Below are positions 1 through 11,305 of a DNA stretch of 64,000 bases, in pieces. A program made the position numbers and the translations under genes. Numbering within the stretch: the first letter of the stretch is position 1; each line of letters starts with the position of its first letter. The DNA comes from Euptelea pleiosperma (Eukaryota; Streptophyta; Magnoliopsida; Ranunculales; Eupteleaceae): the NCBI GenBank assembly GCA_035048495.1, contig CM068541.1, positions 9,679,929 to 9,743,928 of the forward strand. The letters run 5' to 3'. The notes under the pieces were generated by a model. It was not told where the DNA came from, did no database searches, and saw only the letters and a list, made by a program, of their open reading frames with translations.

Positions 1-66
1 AATACACTTTTTAATAAAAAATAGCATTTTGGGTCTCTAAAATAGAGACCATGGTTGGAGTTGCTG
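1..66. repeat. Right end of a Tourist-like MITE
   Basis: The stretch ends in a degenerate form of the terminal sequence GTTGGAGATGCTC followed by TTA. Complete relatives lie at 7542-7879, 8409-8770 and 12308-13399. The left part of this copy is outside the window. Confidence 0.5.
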
Positions 67-217
67 TTAGGTAACTCGAAAGCGATCTTCACATGTTTAG
101 AGTTTTGATCATTTTGCACGAGGTTTGATTTACTTTCCCCACTTGCTTCACGTGCCCTCAAACGTTAAAATCATAGAACAGGCTCCGAGGACCACCCCCA
201 CCCCCACCCCACCCCCC
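67..217. repeat. Dispersed repeat B, copy 1
   Basis: The sequence GGTAACTCGAAA followed by CGATCTTC and a TTTTGATCATTTTGCAC block recurs at 1600-2012 and, more diverged, at 10595-10915. No terminal repeats or coding potential were seen. A short C-rich (CCCCCA) run lies at about 190-217. Confidence 0.5.
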
Positions 218-477
218 CTTTTTCTGTCCCCCTCGGGAGAGGGACTCTGCGCCGTGGATTTCCAGAATCTGACAATGGTTGATGGCACTGAGCTGATATT
301 CACTTAAAAGGGAGGCTCCTGACCCTCAAATCATTAGGGCTTGACCCCCACCTTTTTCTGTCCCCCTCGGGAGTGGGACTCTGCGCCGTGGATTTCCAGA
401 ATCCGACAATGGTTGATGGCACTGAGCTGATATTCACTTAAAAGGGAGGCTCCTGACCCTCAAATCATTAGGGCTTG
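218..477. repeat. 134-bp-period tandem duplication
   Basis: About 126 bases are repeated almost exactly: copy 1 at 218-343 and copy 2 at 352-477. The period is 134 bp and only a few substitutions separate the copies. The unit spans a TTTTTCTGTCCCCCTCGGGAG block and ends in ATTAGGGCTTG. The near-identity points to a recent event. No gene is affected. Confidence 0.85.
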
Positions 478-495
478 TTTGGATGTAGTTTGCTA

Positions 496-722
496 CAAGG
501 TTTAAAGGGACCATTATAATGGTATAACGGACTAGGGGCGTTACCGTTATAACGGAAAAAACGCTCAGGGGCAAAAATGAAAAAAAAAAAAGTGAAATAA
601 TGGAGAAAACGGAAAAAAAAATGGCCTAGAAATATTTTTGGGTTGTTTTAACGGTCCATAACCTAACGGGAGAGGTCCGAATTTGTTAAATCTTCGTTAT
701 AACAGCCGGTTTTTTAACCTTG
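496..722. mobile_element. hAT-like MITE, CAAGGTTTAAA family, copy 1
   Basis: It begins CAAGGTTTAAAG, ends TTTTTTAACCTTG and is rich in internal TAACGG motifs. It is flanked by GTTTGCTA (488-495) and GTTCGCTA (723-730), an 8-bp target duplication with one mismatch. Relatives with the same ends lie at 15368-15720 and 17098-17431. An 8-bp duplication is typical of the hAT superfamily; the class is inferred and no transposase is present. Confidence 0.7.
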
Positions 723-734
723 GTTCGCTATATA

Positions 735-956
735 TTTTCAGTTGAGTAATGCCATTAAGGGGTCAAATGTTGGACAATATGGAAAACCTGACCGAACACC
801 TCGAATGTCCGACTTCAAGGATTAAGTCCTACCAGTTCTACAGTACCAACACGGAAGTCGGCCATTCAAGTAGGGTAGGAACTTGGTGAGTTAACAGAGA
901 GAGAGAGAGAGAGAGTCACTTGGTCGATCCCCTCTACAGTGAGGGAAAGTCCCTAA
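735..956. repeat. Repeat C, copy 1, with (GA)n
   Basis: This stretch matches 2014-2230, including a shared CTGACCGAACACCTCGAATG core. A GA microsatellite at 895-915 is expanded in this copy and only partly kept in the other. Confidence 0.65.
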
Positions 957-1599
957 TTTTAACATCCCTAGCTACTGTTAGTGGGATGAAAAGAATGCAC
1001 TAAGTAGGGCCACGAGAGTCCGCTGCATCCAAAGTCCTACGCATATATTTTTTTTGAATTGTCAAATTTCTAAAACTACCTTTCTACATTAATCTTCACA
1101 ACCTGCTCATTCGTTTGAATTTTTTTTTTTGATAAGCCAAGATATCTATATAACAAAACACAGCGGTTGTCGGAGAGTGCCGCAGGCACAGGCCACCCAC
1201 ACATAACAAAATAACTCAGTTGTCATGCTTCATAAGATAAAGAGTAGTTGAGATCAAATCCATCCATCTAATGTGGACGGTTAGATTTCAACCACTCAAT
1301 CTCCCTCATTATTTCATTCACTCCCACTCATTTGACCTCAATTTATTAAAAATTTAAAATTCAAAATTTAAATTTTAACACCGTTATTTTTGTTACTTTT
1401 CTATTTTTTCTATTTTTCCCTCTGTGCTTTACAATCCGTTATAACAGCCGTTATAATTGAAAAAAGGGAACGCCCCAGTCTGTTATACTGTTTGAGTTCC
1501 GAAGGCACCCAATTTTTGCAAACTCTTTGTCGGAGAGTGCCGTGGGCACGGGCCATTGACTAGTTTAATACATTTTGTATAAAAACAAGGGCTTTTTTT
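957..1599. other. Gene-free AT-rich spacer with repeat fragments
   Basis: No coding exon was recognised. Fragments of repeat family G (GTCGGAGAGTGCCG motif, inverse orientation) lie near 1138-1212 and 1529-1560. A TAACGG-family fragment lies near 1425-1500. Confidence 0.5.
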
Positions 1600-2012
1600 T
1601 ATCATTGATTACGCTTTCATGTTTAAAATTTTTCTTTTATTTTTAAATTATATATGTGTGTGGTGTATGACTCTCCACTAATACTATTTTAATGAAAAAA
1701 ACTAGAGGTTTTACCACACTTTTAAAATGTTTCTTTTATTTTATTTTTTAAATTATATATGCGTGTGGTGTGTGCCTCTCCACTGATACGATTTTAATGA
1801 AAAAAATAGAGCTTTCACCACTTTATCGCACAAGGCCAACTATTAAATTTTAAATACAAAACAAAATTTCCAACACAGTCCCTTAGGTAACTCGAAAACG
1901 ATCTTCGCCCGTTTAGAGTTTTGATCATTTTGCACAAGGTTTGTGTAATTTCCCACTTGTTTCACATGCCCTCAATGTTAAAATCATTAGGGCTTGTTTG
2001 GATGTAGTTTGC
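1600..2012. repeat. Dispersed repeat B, copy 2
   Basis: This copy contains an internal duplication of about 130 bp: two blocks each read TTAAATTATATATG, then CTCTCCACT, then ATTTTAATGAAAAAAA. It is followed by the GGTAACTCGAAAACGATC block shared with 67-180 and 10790-10915. It is non-coding and unclassified. Confidence 0.55.
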
Positions 2013-2013
2013 A

Positions 2014-2230
2014 TTTTTCCGTTGAGAAATGCTACTCTGGGGTCAAATTTTGGACAAAAGGGGAAAACCTGACCGAACACCTCGAATGTCTGACTTTAAG
2101 GGTCGATTACCAATTTTACAACATGAACACGGAAGTCAGGTGGGAGCTTGGTGAGCTAAGAGAGAGAGAAAGGGTAAAGTTTCTACGAGTTGACTTGTTC
2201 GATCCCCTTTACAATGAGGGAAGGTCCCTA
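2014..2230. repeat. Repeat C, copy 2
   Basis: Second copy of the segment at 735-956. It is separated from the first by 1.06 kb that includes repeat B. A small open frame across it is accidental. Confidence 0.65.
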
Positions 2231-2272
2231 CTTGTAAGGACTTGGGGCTAGGTGAGATTTGTTGTCCGTAAC

Positions 2273-2509
2273 GAGTAAAACTTCGATGACAAGGCTGCAG
2301 TTCACAGCACGTGGATTTTGTACAGGCAGACAACCTCGGCCTCACCACACACGTGCATAGGTGAGTGTTTTGGCAAAAAGCACTCGAGTATTCACTTGGG
2401 TACGTGTGTGGTGAGGCTGAGGTGGTCGGCCCGTACAAATTCCACGTGCAGAGAACTGCAGCCCTGTCATCGGCTTTGATGACAAGGCCCGGTCATCAAA
2501 GTTTTACTC
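2273..2509. mobile_element. Mutator-like MITE, GAGTAAAACTT family, short member
   Basis: A long palindrome: the left end GAGTAAAACTTCGATGAC mirrors the right end GTCATCAAAGTTTTACTC. Inner arms pair CACGTGG with CCACGTG and GTACAGG with CCCGTAC. Flanks GTCCGTAAC and ATCCATGAC match at 6 of 9 positions, a decayed 9-bp duplication. Longer relatives lie at 13702-14108 and 51330-51703. Confidence 0.65.
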
Positions 2510-3402
2510 ATCCATGACTACCCAAGATGGTCAAAGCATAGTTTTACGTGGAAGCATCAATCATAATCATTCTCTCATCATTCCAGTTAGGTAACTGTGT
2601 AAGTCATTTCGCGTGTAAGTAGGAGCAATCCCATCAATGCTAAGTGGGATATGTCCCATCAGCATAGAACAGGTATGGAGTTACCTAATGAACCATGCTG
2701 ATTAGCTGAGCATACCAACTCCTTCGCCGGAGCAAGCCTACTTCGACGAGTCGGTTCTCCCCTCCACCGGACCAATCTCTATGTTTAATCAAATAGGTTG
2801 GCGAAGCAATCTGGTGAGGTGGTCCGAATACTACAGCTTGGCCAGCTACGTTATGTTTAGACATTTTTCTATAAAACACATCAGCCAAAGGCCGCCCAAA
2901 TCCCTTGTTTTAGCCCTTAATTTTCTCTTTTAAGTCTCAATAAAACTAAACAAACATGTCAACCAAAGGCCCTCTAGTAGAGTACATTGCGACACATGTG
3001 ATGCTGAATAAAAATTATATTTATAAAATGATAAAATTTATTCAAATGGTAAAAGTATTTTTTAAGTAAGGGTAAGCGGCCAACTTAAAATAATGTTATT
3101 ACTTTCTTCTACTTCATTATTAAGCATAAAAAAATTGTTTTATAAGAGTATTATAAAAAAATTTAAATTAATATAAATATCAATTATTATTGGATATCAT
3201 TGAGAAGATTTCGACAAGAACTTTCTAATGGATCCATTCTCATTCCAATAAACTTAGGAATTGGAAGCTATTAGTTTCTAAAGATTTTCAATGAAAAAAA
3301 ATGTTTTTCTAAAATGTGTAGTTCATTTATGAATGAGAGAGAAGTTTATGGAGCACTCCATGTTTCTTTATCCGTATGTAGCCAACTAAATTGTGTTTAT
3401 AA
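2510..3402. other. Gene-free spacer
   Basis: AT-rich sequence with no recognised gene, RNA or clear terminal repeats. The small open frames are short and show no recognisable domain. Confidence 0.5.
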
Positions 3403-3837
3403 CTAGTAGGTGGCCCGTGCCCACGGCACTCTCCGACAAAGAGTTTGCCAAAATCAGGTATGAGTGGCTTAGATCCACCATCCATTTGGGGTGATAAGAT
3501 CTCAGCCATCCTTTGTGAAGCCGATAATAGGGGGGATAAGTGACTTCTCTGTTTTGTTATATAGATGTATAGTGGGTGGCCCGTGCTCTCGGTATTCCCC
3601 TACAAAGCATTTTCCAAAATCGGGTGTGAGTGGTTGAGATCCATAGTCCATTTGGGGGATAAGATCTCGGCCATCCTTTGTGAAGCCGCTAAGAGGGGTA
3701 TAAATGGGGAGACAATTTCTCTGTTAAATTAATCCAACTGTCTAAATTTTATTTTATGTAAGGGTTGATATGGACCCTTGGATATATGAACCCTATAAGA
3801 GGAGAAGACAACTTCCCTGTTTTTGTTATATAGATTT
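3403..3837. repeat. Repeat G, two head-to-tail copies
   Basis: Copies at 3403-3568 and 3571-3837 both start near TAGTGGGTGGCCCGTGC, contain GAGATCCACCATCC or a variant and GATAAGATCTC, and end TTGTTATATAGAT. A third copy lies in the O-methyltransferase intron (4731-4860). No inverted termini were found, so the class is unknown. Confidence 0.6.
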
Positions 3838-3933
3838 TAGTGACTTTTAACGAACTTTGGACTTCGAAGAAAGGGTGAAAAGTTAGGGGGTAAAAACAAA
3901 AATTGTTGCAACCCAAGACATATTGAGAGAAAA

Positions 3934-3965
<32 letters not shown>

Positions 3966-4277
3966 TTGAATTCTATGTTGATTCTCTACCTTTGATTGTG
4001 GGTGCACATATCCCAATGTGCTTATTGGCATGCATGCCCAGAATTTTATAGTAAGCTTCATTTCATAATCTACAAACCACAACATATTCTCTCTTTATGA
4101 GATTATAATTTATCTTACATTTCATCCTTAAAGCACACCATTTACCTACTCATACTGTTCGAGATCATAAAGCCAAGAGAAACCCTAATGTATCGTTCCA
4201 TTTATTTATGGAAAACATGATGTCTCGACCAAGACTTTGAGACGGAACGATACTTTGAACAAAGCAAATAGAGCTCA
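3838..4277. other. 3' flank of the O-methyltransferase gene
   Basis: A (CT)n microsatellite lies at about 3936-3959. Otherwise this is anonymous AT-rich sequence downstream of the minus-strand stop codon at 4278. Confidence 0.45.
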
Positions 4278-6453
4278 CTAAGGAAAAACCTCAATGAGAG
4301 ACCTTAAACCCAAAACAGGATTTATCTTATAGCTAGTGAAACCTGCCTCCAAGAAGAGCTTCTCCCATTCTTTCTCGGTTCTCTCTTTCCCGGTGAGCAA
4401 AATCATCATCATAACATCAAAGAAGAGTTGTGTTTCAGTTGATTCGTATTTTTCCTTCTTCTCTTCCACCACCATGTCTATGATGATCACCTTCCCTCCC
4501 TTGTCTTTGGACGGAATTGCTTCCTTGCATCTCTTCAATAATTTCACGCATTCGTCATCGCTGTAATCATGCATGATCCACTGCAAATTGTTTCCAAGTA
4601 CAATCAGAGCCTATATATTTTGCCTTAAATTCGACCATCATGACGTTAAATAAGGATGAAAATAAGGGCCAATATAACATATTTACAAGTACTAGTACCG
4701 TTAAAACGTTTCTTTATACCATGTATATATACTAGTGGGTGGCCCGTGGCACTCCCCCACAAAACATTTGCAGGTGAGTGGCTGAGATCCACCATCCTGT
4801 TGGGGGATAAGATCTCAGCCCTTCTTTACTGAATCCTATAAGAGGGGGAGACAAAGCTGATGTATGTTCCTATCGACCTGTACAACCAAACAATGGAACC
4901 CAAATAGACATATCCAAATCCAAATCCAAATCCGAATCCGAAAAAAATATCCTATATCCGAATTCGATCCAAAATTCGATGGATGTTTTAATAAATCAAT
5001 ATTTGAATCCGAATTAATTTATCGAATATACAATAAGTAATTAGGACATATATAATAAATTATGATATTTATATATTAAAAATAAGCATAATTGTTATAT
5101 GAGTCGAGATTAGAGGAATTGCCATTTTGCACTCTGCTCTCGGCCATGGATTTCGAGAATCCAACGGTAGTTGTCGGATTCTCGGAACCACGCCCCGAGA
5201 ACTCGTGTGAGAAGTTCAAAAAGGCAAGTCCCCTGATCCTGAACCTTTTTAGTACAAGGTATTCGTCTTTTAGATATACATATGTTCAATATGCATTACA
5301 TGCATGGTTCAAAGTCTCGGGTGATCCTGTTCCGGATCGGGCGATCTGGATCGGGATCGGAGCCTACCGATCCGATCCATACCATGCTCTGTCTCGCCCG
5401 AGTTCTCTGTTTTTGTAAGGATTTTCACACCGTCTCGGGGCGAGATGGCCAATCCTGTTCCGTATCGGACCGATCTGGATCGGGATCGGAGCCTACCGAT
5501 CCAGCCTCCAATCCCGAGACTTTCATCCTTGATTACATGGGGTTCATTTCTGGTGACGCCTCTCCACTTGACAAGTACCCCCTAACAATACTATTTTCTA
5601 AAAAAAAAAATTCTGAAAATTTACAACAAGGGCTACTCGTCAAGTGGATAGGTCGCATGTGCCTATCATTTCTCAATATTACCTTGAGTAAAACTGCATC
5701 AGCAGGAGGGACAGACTCAAACATGTTCCCTCCATGGAAATCCAAGTTCTTACTTCCTTGTAAACTATCAACCACATGTGGTGAGTCAAACACAGTGCAT
5801 TTCATGTGTGGGAATGCCTCAGCTATGGCCCTAGCAACAGTTCCTGTGCCACCCCCCACATCAACCAATGATCTCAACCCCTCAAAGATCGACTTATACT
5901 CTCTAATAACCACATGCATCACCAATCGAGCATCGCTAGCCATGGCTTCATTGAACGAGTTGCTGAACTCAGGGTTTTGACCCCCATAGTTCCATAAGGT
6001 ACTTCCATGTGCCGTCTCAAACGGCGTGAGCTCGTTCCCTTGGAACCAATCACTCATGAACTGCCATGGTGTTAATAAGACCGGGTCAAGCATTGATAGC
6101 AAGAACGGCGACAAGCTCATGGTGTTGTCCTTTACGAGGAGCCTGGAGGAGGGTGTGAGTACATACCCTTCTTCCTCTTCATCTTCTTGGACTTTTTGTC
6201 TAGCGAAGAAGCCAGAGTGCACCAATATGCGCATGAGGCGAAAGACGCAAGGGGTCCTTGTTTGGGGGATCGGAAGTGCGGTGACCAACTCCGAGAGGGT
6301 AACGGGGTGGTCGTGGTTGTGGATGATCTCTGGTATGCCAAGTTGAACTGCACACTTAAGTGACATGGAGTTTATGAAGTTAAATATGTGGTTCCATACA
6401 TGAGCTTGAGCATGAAGCAACTCATTAGCTCCCTCCCCATGAATGACCTCCAT
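4278..6453 (-). CDS. Plant phenolic O-methyltransferase, class II (SAM-dependent), two exons
   Basis: Exon 1 is 6453-5683 (257 codons) and exon 2 is 4580-4278, joined in phase 0 across a GT-AG intron at 5682-4581. The 357-aa product has the usual length for this family, whose members methylate hydroxyls of phenylpropanoids, flavonoids, stilbenes or alkaloids in the cytosol. Residues 1-110 form the dimerisation and winged-helix part. LVDVGGGTG (196-204) is the SAM-binding glycine loop. The junction gives AVLLK then WIMHDYSDDEC, with His261-Asp262 at the usual catalytic base position. The protein ends LRSLIEVFP, as expected. The reading frame is intact. The closest remembered pattern is isoflavone or resveratrol O-methyltransferase, but the substrate cannot be read from sequence. 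The intron carries repeats at 4731-4860, 4912-5035, 5322-5502 and 5558-5653. No second family member lies nearby. Confidence 0.93.
4912..5035. repeat. ATCCAAAT/ATCCGAAT short-motif repeat in intron
   Basis: Tandem ATCCAAATCCAAATCC drifts into ATCCGAATCCG and GAATCCGAATTAATT. This simple dispersed plant repeat lies inside the O-methyltransferase intron. Confidence 0.5.
5322..5502. repeat. Duplicated GATCGGGATCGG block in intron
   Basis: Copies at 5322-5373 and 5451-5502 share GGATCGGGATCGGAGCCTAC. They are locally GC-rich inside an otherwise AT-rich intron and create spurious open frames. Confidence 0.6.
5558..5653. mobile_element. Mini-MITE, GCCTCTCCACTTGAC family, copy 1
   Basis: The 96-bp element has ends GCCTCTCCACTTGACAAG and CTCGTCAAGTGGATAGG, which are inverted and imperfect. 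The same ends bound 59943-60060. It lies about 30 bp inside the O-methyltransferase intron donor. No clean target duplication is left. Confidence 0.55.
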
Positions 6454-6496
6454 GATTTTTTTCTCAACTCCTACTCATTCCAATTCATATGTCCTC

Positions 6497-6506
6497 ATTT
6501 ATATAG
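6497..6506 (-). promoter_or_regulatory. TATA box of the O-methyltransferase gene
   Basis: On the minus strand the sequence reads CTATATAAAT, about 45-55 bp before the ATG at 6453. This is a good plant TATA box and implies a short leader. Confidence 0.6.
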
Positions 6507-7037
6507 TAGTGAAAATGGGGGAAAACGCATTCTTAAAACAATTAAAGCATTGTGATTACTTTAAGGTAAAAGAAATTTTAAAAAAAATTGTGGGACCAGA
6601 AAACGGCATCACGAGCACAGGCGCCTACGTAAAGTGCTGGTACGTGTCGACATTTTGGGATAGATCGAATTTTTTCCCTTAGGAAACTAACCAAGAGAAA
6701 TTTTTTGAAGCGGCAATCATGCGCCAATGATCACGAGCCAAAATGTTTAAAAAACATTTTAAAAACCAAATTAATCTTAACCCTAGGTATATGTGGCATG
6801 CGAAAAACTACAGTGATCATAAGGAAACAAAAAATTTGGGGACTATACGTACATCGATTAGAATAGATGGGGCTGAAGACTCCACGAGAAATTGAACAAA
6901 AAGCTGCTGAATTGGCTTATTTCTTTCGGGTACCATTTGAAGTATTTTGAAATGAACTGAGGACTGAATGCTTTCTAAGCATATGGGGCTGGTGTACAAG
7001 GGAGCGGGAATCTTTTAGGAATATATCATCTTCAAAT
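6507..7037. other. Upstream region with a diverged inverted-repeat fragment
   Basis: About 6690-6830 (TTTTTTGAAGCGGCAATCATG and later TATATGTGGCATGCG) resembles the element at 15790-16003. The rest is anonymous. It contains the distal promoter of the O-methyltransferase gene. Confidence 0.4.
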
Positions 7038-7541
7038 CATGTGACGGTGGGCCCACCCATGAATGGTTGGTCCACACTTTTTGGCGGACCTGCCCATATA
7101 AAGTCAGCACAATTGGATGTTTCTAGCTGTAGGACATGAGCACTCTTTTATCCTGGGCTTAGGGCGAACCCATAGGTACACCAAAATGTGGATCAACCAT
7201 TTGTAGATCAATGGGCCAAAAGAATGTGCCACGTGGCATTTTGAGGGGCTTCTGTATCAAGATAGGATGACTTTATTATTACCTGTCCTTCTGAAAGATA
7301 GGACGGCTCTATTATTACGGAACCCATAGGTACACCAAAATGTGGATCAACCATTTGAGGGTGGTCTGTATTAAGATAGGATGGCTCTATTATTACCGGT
7401 CACACCTGAAAGATAGGACGGCTCTATATTGAGAATCTATTTATTGGTGATTTCTAGCCGTTCATTTTTAGTGAGTAAAAATGGAGAAAATATGTCTAAC
7501 ATGTCAAGACCTAAACCTAACTCGTGTTAAACACTTAGTTA

Positions 7542-7879
7542 GAGTATCTCCAACCGAGATCTCTATTTTGGAGCACAAAGAAAATATTTTTTGTTATAAA
7601 TTACTTTTACAACACCTTGGTTATCGTGTGAACTCCAATCACAATCTGCATTTTTATCTCTAAAAACACTGTTCATTTGAAAAGTAAAAGGACACAAATG
7701 GTAGTAAAATTTAATATAATACAGAAAAAGGTTAAAATAGAAATTTTGTCACATGAACAATAATAAATACCATGGGTCTTTAAAGAGACCCCTTTTGGAC
7801 TACGGTTGGAGGGGAGATTCCACCTAACATCTCTCCATTTTGGAGAAAATGAGCACCATTGAAGATGTTGGAGATGCTC
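7542..7879. mobile_element. Tourist-like MITE (GAGCATCTCCAAC ends), copy a
   Basis: It starts GAGTATCTCCAACCGAGATC, ends GTTGGAGATGCTC and is bordered by TTA and TAA. A TWA target trinucleotide with these termini fits the PIF/Harbinger (Tourist) group. There is no coding capacity. A truncated second copy follows at 7880-8019. Confidence 0.65.
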
Positions 7880-8408
7880 TAACGGAGATCTCTATTTTGG
7901 AGCATAATGCTCTAACGGAGATCTTTATTTTGGAGCATAAAAATAATATTTTTTATTATAAAGTGCTTTCACAGCACCTTGGTTACCTTGTGAACTCCAT
8001 TCACAATCTCCATGTTTATCATGTGGCGATGGGCCCACCCATGAATGGTTGGTCCACACTTTAGGGGACCTGCACATAAGGTCAGCACGATTGGATGTTT
8101 CTAGCTGTAGGACATGAGCACTCTTTTATCTTGGGCTTAGGGCCAACCCATAGGTACACCAAGTGTGGATCAACCATTTGTAGATCAATGGGCCAAAAGA
8201 ATGTGCCACGTGGCATTTTGAGGGGCTTCTATATCAAGATAGGATGGCTTTATTATTACCTGTCCTCCTTTTGTCCTTCTGAAAGATAGGACGGCTCTAT
8301 ATTGAGAATCTATTTATTGGTGGTTTCTAGCCGTTCATTTTGTGAGTAAAAATGGAGAAAATATGTCTAACATATCAAGACCTAAACCTAACCCATGTCA
8401 AACACTTA

Positions 8409-8770
8409 GAGTATCTCCAAGGGAGATCTCTATTTTGGAGCACAAAGAAAATATTTTTTATTATAAATTACTTGTACAACACCTTGGTTACCGTGTGAAC
8501 TCCAATCACAATCTCCATTTTTATCTCTAAAAACAGTGTTCCTTTGAAAAGGATATAACTGGTATTAAGATTTAATATAATACAAAAAAAAGGTTAAAAT
8601 AGAAATTTTATCACATGAACAGTAATAAATACCATGGGTGTTTAGATTTGGAGACTCAAATTGGGGGCTCTAAAGAGATCTTTTTTTGGACTACGGTTGG
8701 AGGGAAGATTCCATCTGACAACCCTCCATTTTGGAGAAATAGAACACTGTTTGAGATGCTAGAGATGCTC
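8409..8770. mobile_element. Tourist-like MITE, copy c
   Basis: This is the partner of 7542-7879 inside the second duplicated block. The left flank is TTA and the right flank TAA. The body shares the CAACACCTTGGTTACCGTGTG core. Confidence 0.65.
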
Positions 8771-9118
8771 TAACTGAGATCTCTATTTTGGAGCATAAAA
8801 ATAATATTTTTTATTATAAAGTGCTTTTACAGCACCTTGGTTACCGTGTGAACTCCAACCACAATCTGCATTTTTATCTCTAAAAATATTGTTCATTTGG
8901 AAAGTAAAATGATACAAATGGTAGTAAAATTTAATATAAAACAGAAGAAAGGTTAAAATAGGGGAATTTTAGTACATGAACAGGTAATAGAGACCCATAT
9001 GGGTCTCCAGATTTGGAGACTCAAAATGGGATCTCTAAAATGGAGACCCCCTTTAGAGTACTGTTGGAGGGTAGACAGCTCTCCATTTTGCAGATATAGA
9101 GCAATGTTGGAGATACTC
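8771..9118. mobile_element. Tourist-like MITE, copy d, abutting copy c
   Basis: The left terminus is eroded where it joins copy c. The right end reads GTTGGAGATACTC, then TTA. Three such elements therefore lie head to tail between 7.5 and 9.1 kb. Confidence 0.6.
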
Positions 9119-10076
9119 TTAGCTAAGGGTGATTAACAAATGGTACATGTCAGACATTTTGGGATGGTAAGTTGCCACAATTTTTCAAAATCACCCTCCG
9201 TATAAAACAAAAAACCAATTTTCAAATGTTCCCCCTTGAGTCACAAAGTTCCAAGTTAAACACCTCCATATTTGAACATGCCCAATCTTCCAAAGCTACT
9301 CAATGATCCTCCAACATTTCGTAAAAGTTGTAGTAGAATTGAGGGCTTTCTAATCTTTTGATTTACACAAAGTTTCCTGAACTGCCCCTTAAGTTGCGAT
9401 ATTTTTTATTTTGTCCCTCCAAATAGTGTTAGCATCATCCTTAGGATGCAAAGCATTACAAAGTTTCTAGAACTGCCCTTAAGTTGCCATACTTTTTAAT
9501 TTTCCCTCCAAATTTAAAAAACTAAGGGCAGTGTTATCATCATCCTTAGGACGGTTCTACAACACCTTTCGAATCAATATCTCTTTCAAAAGTTGTCAAG
9601 AGATACTTTGTAATTTTTTTCCAAAAAAACACAAATGTTTCACTAAATTTCTGACTTATTTTAGTATAATGGAGGGCAATTTGGTCTTTTGATGTGCACA
9701 AATCATTAAAAAAAACTTCAAAACTACCCTTAAGTTGCCAAATCATAACTACCCCTCTATTTGAATCTGCCAAAATTGTCCCTTGAGTTGCAAGTCTATA
9801 ACCACTCCATTTTAATCTGCGAAGTCTCTCTATCTTTCCATCTTTCTCTACTATTATAAGGCGGACAAGCCCTCAAAGGTGTCAAGAGATGCTGTCTTCT
9901 TTTTATTTTCCTCTACAATTATTAAGAAAGTTTGTGGAGACTTGGGGACTTTTTGGTCTTTTGACATGCATAAATCATTATAAAAAGACTTAGGGACTTT
10001 TTGGTCTTTTGACGTGCGTAAATCAATATAAAAGTTCTACCCTTTAAGTTGCCACAATTTTAATAAGGGAAATTTT
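9119..10076. other. AT-rich spacer with CCCTTAAGTTGCCA repeats
   Basis: A loose phrase (AACTGCCCTTAAGTTGCCA and variants, followed by TTTTTAATTTTCCCTCCAAAT) recurs at least five times from 9370 to 10560. It looks like an old degraded repeat. No gene was recognised. Confidence 0.5.
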
Positions 10077-10451
10077 AGTCGCACCCCACAAAATGTGAGG
10101 GCACCCGAAACCCTTGATTTTTTTAATTTTTTTTTTAATTCCTGTAATGCCCTATTATTATGTTAGGGCATTTGGGTGCAAAGATCCAAAGACTATAACT
10201 CACTAATCGGGCTGATTTTTGGTTTGCAAGTCCACCAAGGAACTGGCCAAATATCTATATGGTCAGCGCCCTTTAATAGTGTGCCACGTGGCTCGTATTG
10301 TGGGTTCCGTTGTGATTGAAGTTTTACTCGTTTGCTAGAGTGCCTGTGGGGTGCATTCAACAGGTCGGGTGCCCTCATAAATTTTGAAATAAAAGATTAG
10401 GTGCATACTACAGGTCAGGTCAGGTGCCCCCACATTTTGTGGGGTGCGACT
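10077..10451. mobile_element. Inverted-terminal element AGTCGCACCCCAC with nested fragment
   Basis: The ends AGTCGCACCCCACAAAATGTG and CACATTTTGTGGGGTGCGACT are near-perfect inverses of about 29 bp. Inside lies half of a GAGTAAAACTT-family MITE (about 10160-10335, with GCCACGTGGCTCG). No matching target duplication could be read. Confidence 0.65.
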
Positions 10452-11305
10452 AATTTGTTCCTTTTAATAATTTGGACCTCTACATTTAGAACGTCCAGAT
10501 CTTCCAAAATTGCCCCTTTAGTTGCCAAATTTTCAAAACTACCCCTCTACATTAATCTTCCAAAAGTGCTCCTTGGATTGAAAGTTTCAGATTTAAGTCA
10601 CGTCATTGATAGCTCTTTCATGCTTAAAATGTTTCTCTTCTTTTCTTTTTAAATTACGCACACACATTTTACGTGCCTCCCCACTAGTACTATTTTAATG
10701 AGAAAATTGGAGGATTCACCGCTTCGCCTGACTAAGGCCAACTATTAAATTTTAAATACATTTGAAAATTTCCAACACAATCCCTTGGGTAACTTGAAAA
10801 CGATCCTCACTCATTTAGGTTTTATCACGTTGCTCTTGATCGACTTCCCACTTGCTTCACGTGCCACCGACATTACAGTCATTAGGGCAAGTTTAGATTC
10901 AGTTTGCTATTTTACCGTACAAGAAAAAAAATTCATTTCTTAAGAAATTTGAAGACCCAAATTTTCATCCAAACTCTCGGTCATGGATTTTGTGAATCCC
11001 AACGGTGGTTTTGCTTTGGTAAAGTGAATGTCACCTCAATACTATCAACTATGGTTGGATTTTAACGAAATCCACTACCGAGAATTTGGGTTAAAATTTT
11101 GAGTCATCGGATCCCCGACGCTTTTTTAACCCATGCCACGATATGGTTGCCTCCAGAAAAGATTTTTAGAAAAGATTCATGCCTTTAAATCTTGGGAAAA
11201 GGTTTATTGAATCAACACTTTTTGACTTACAAATCCTTTTCTAAAAAGCTTTTATGTGGTCACCATACAAGGCCCAAGTGTAGTTTTCCAGGGTTTTTTC
11301 TTCTC
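10452..11305. other. Spacer with dispersed repeat B, copy 3
   Basis: 10595-10915 is a diverged copy of repeat B. 10960-11060 shares CTCGGTCATGGATTTTGTGAATCC-like sequence with the O-methyltransferase intron at 5130-5190. No gene was recognised. Confidence 0.5.

Larger units (their letters stand above)
7038..8880. repeat. Direct duplication of a ~0.9-kb block
   Basis: Unit 1 (7038-8019) and unit 2 (8020-8880) start at CATGTGACGGTGGGCCCACC and CATGTGGCGATGGGCCCACC. They run in parallel through TAGCTGTAGGACATGAGCAC, the same spacer and the same Tourist-like MITEs, so the block was copied with its MITEs in place. Unit 1 has an extra internal repeat at about 7320-7400. No gene lies inside. Confidence 0.8.

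Noticed and set aside
5282..5980. 232-codon plus-strand frame across the O-methyltransferase locus
   Set aside because: It runs antisense to exon 1 and through the duplicated GATCGG block of the intron. The minus-strand product is a full, motif-complete enzyme.
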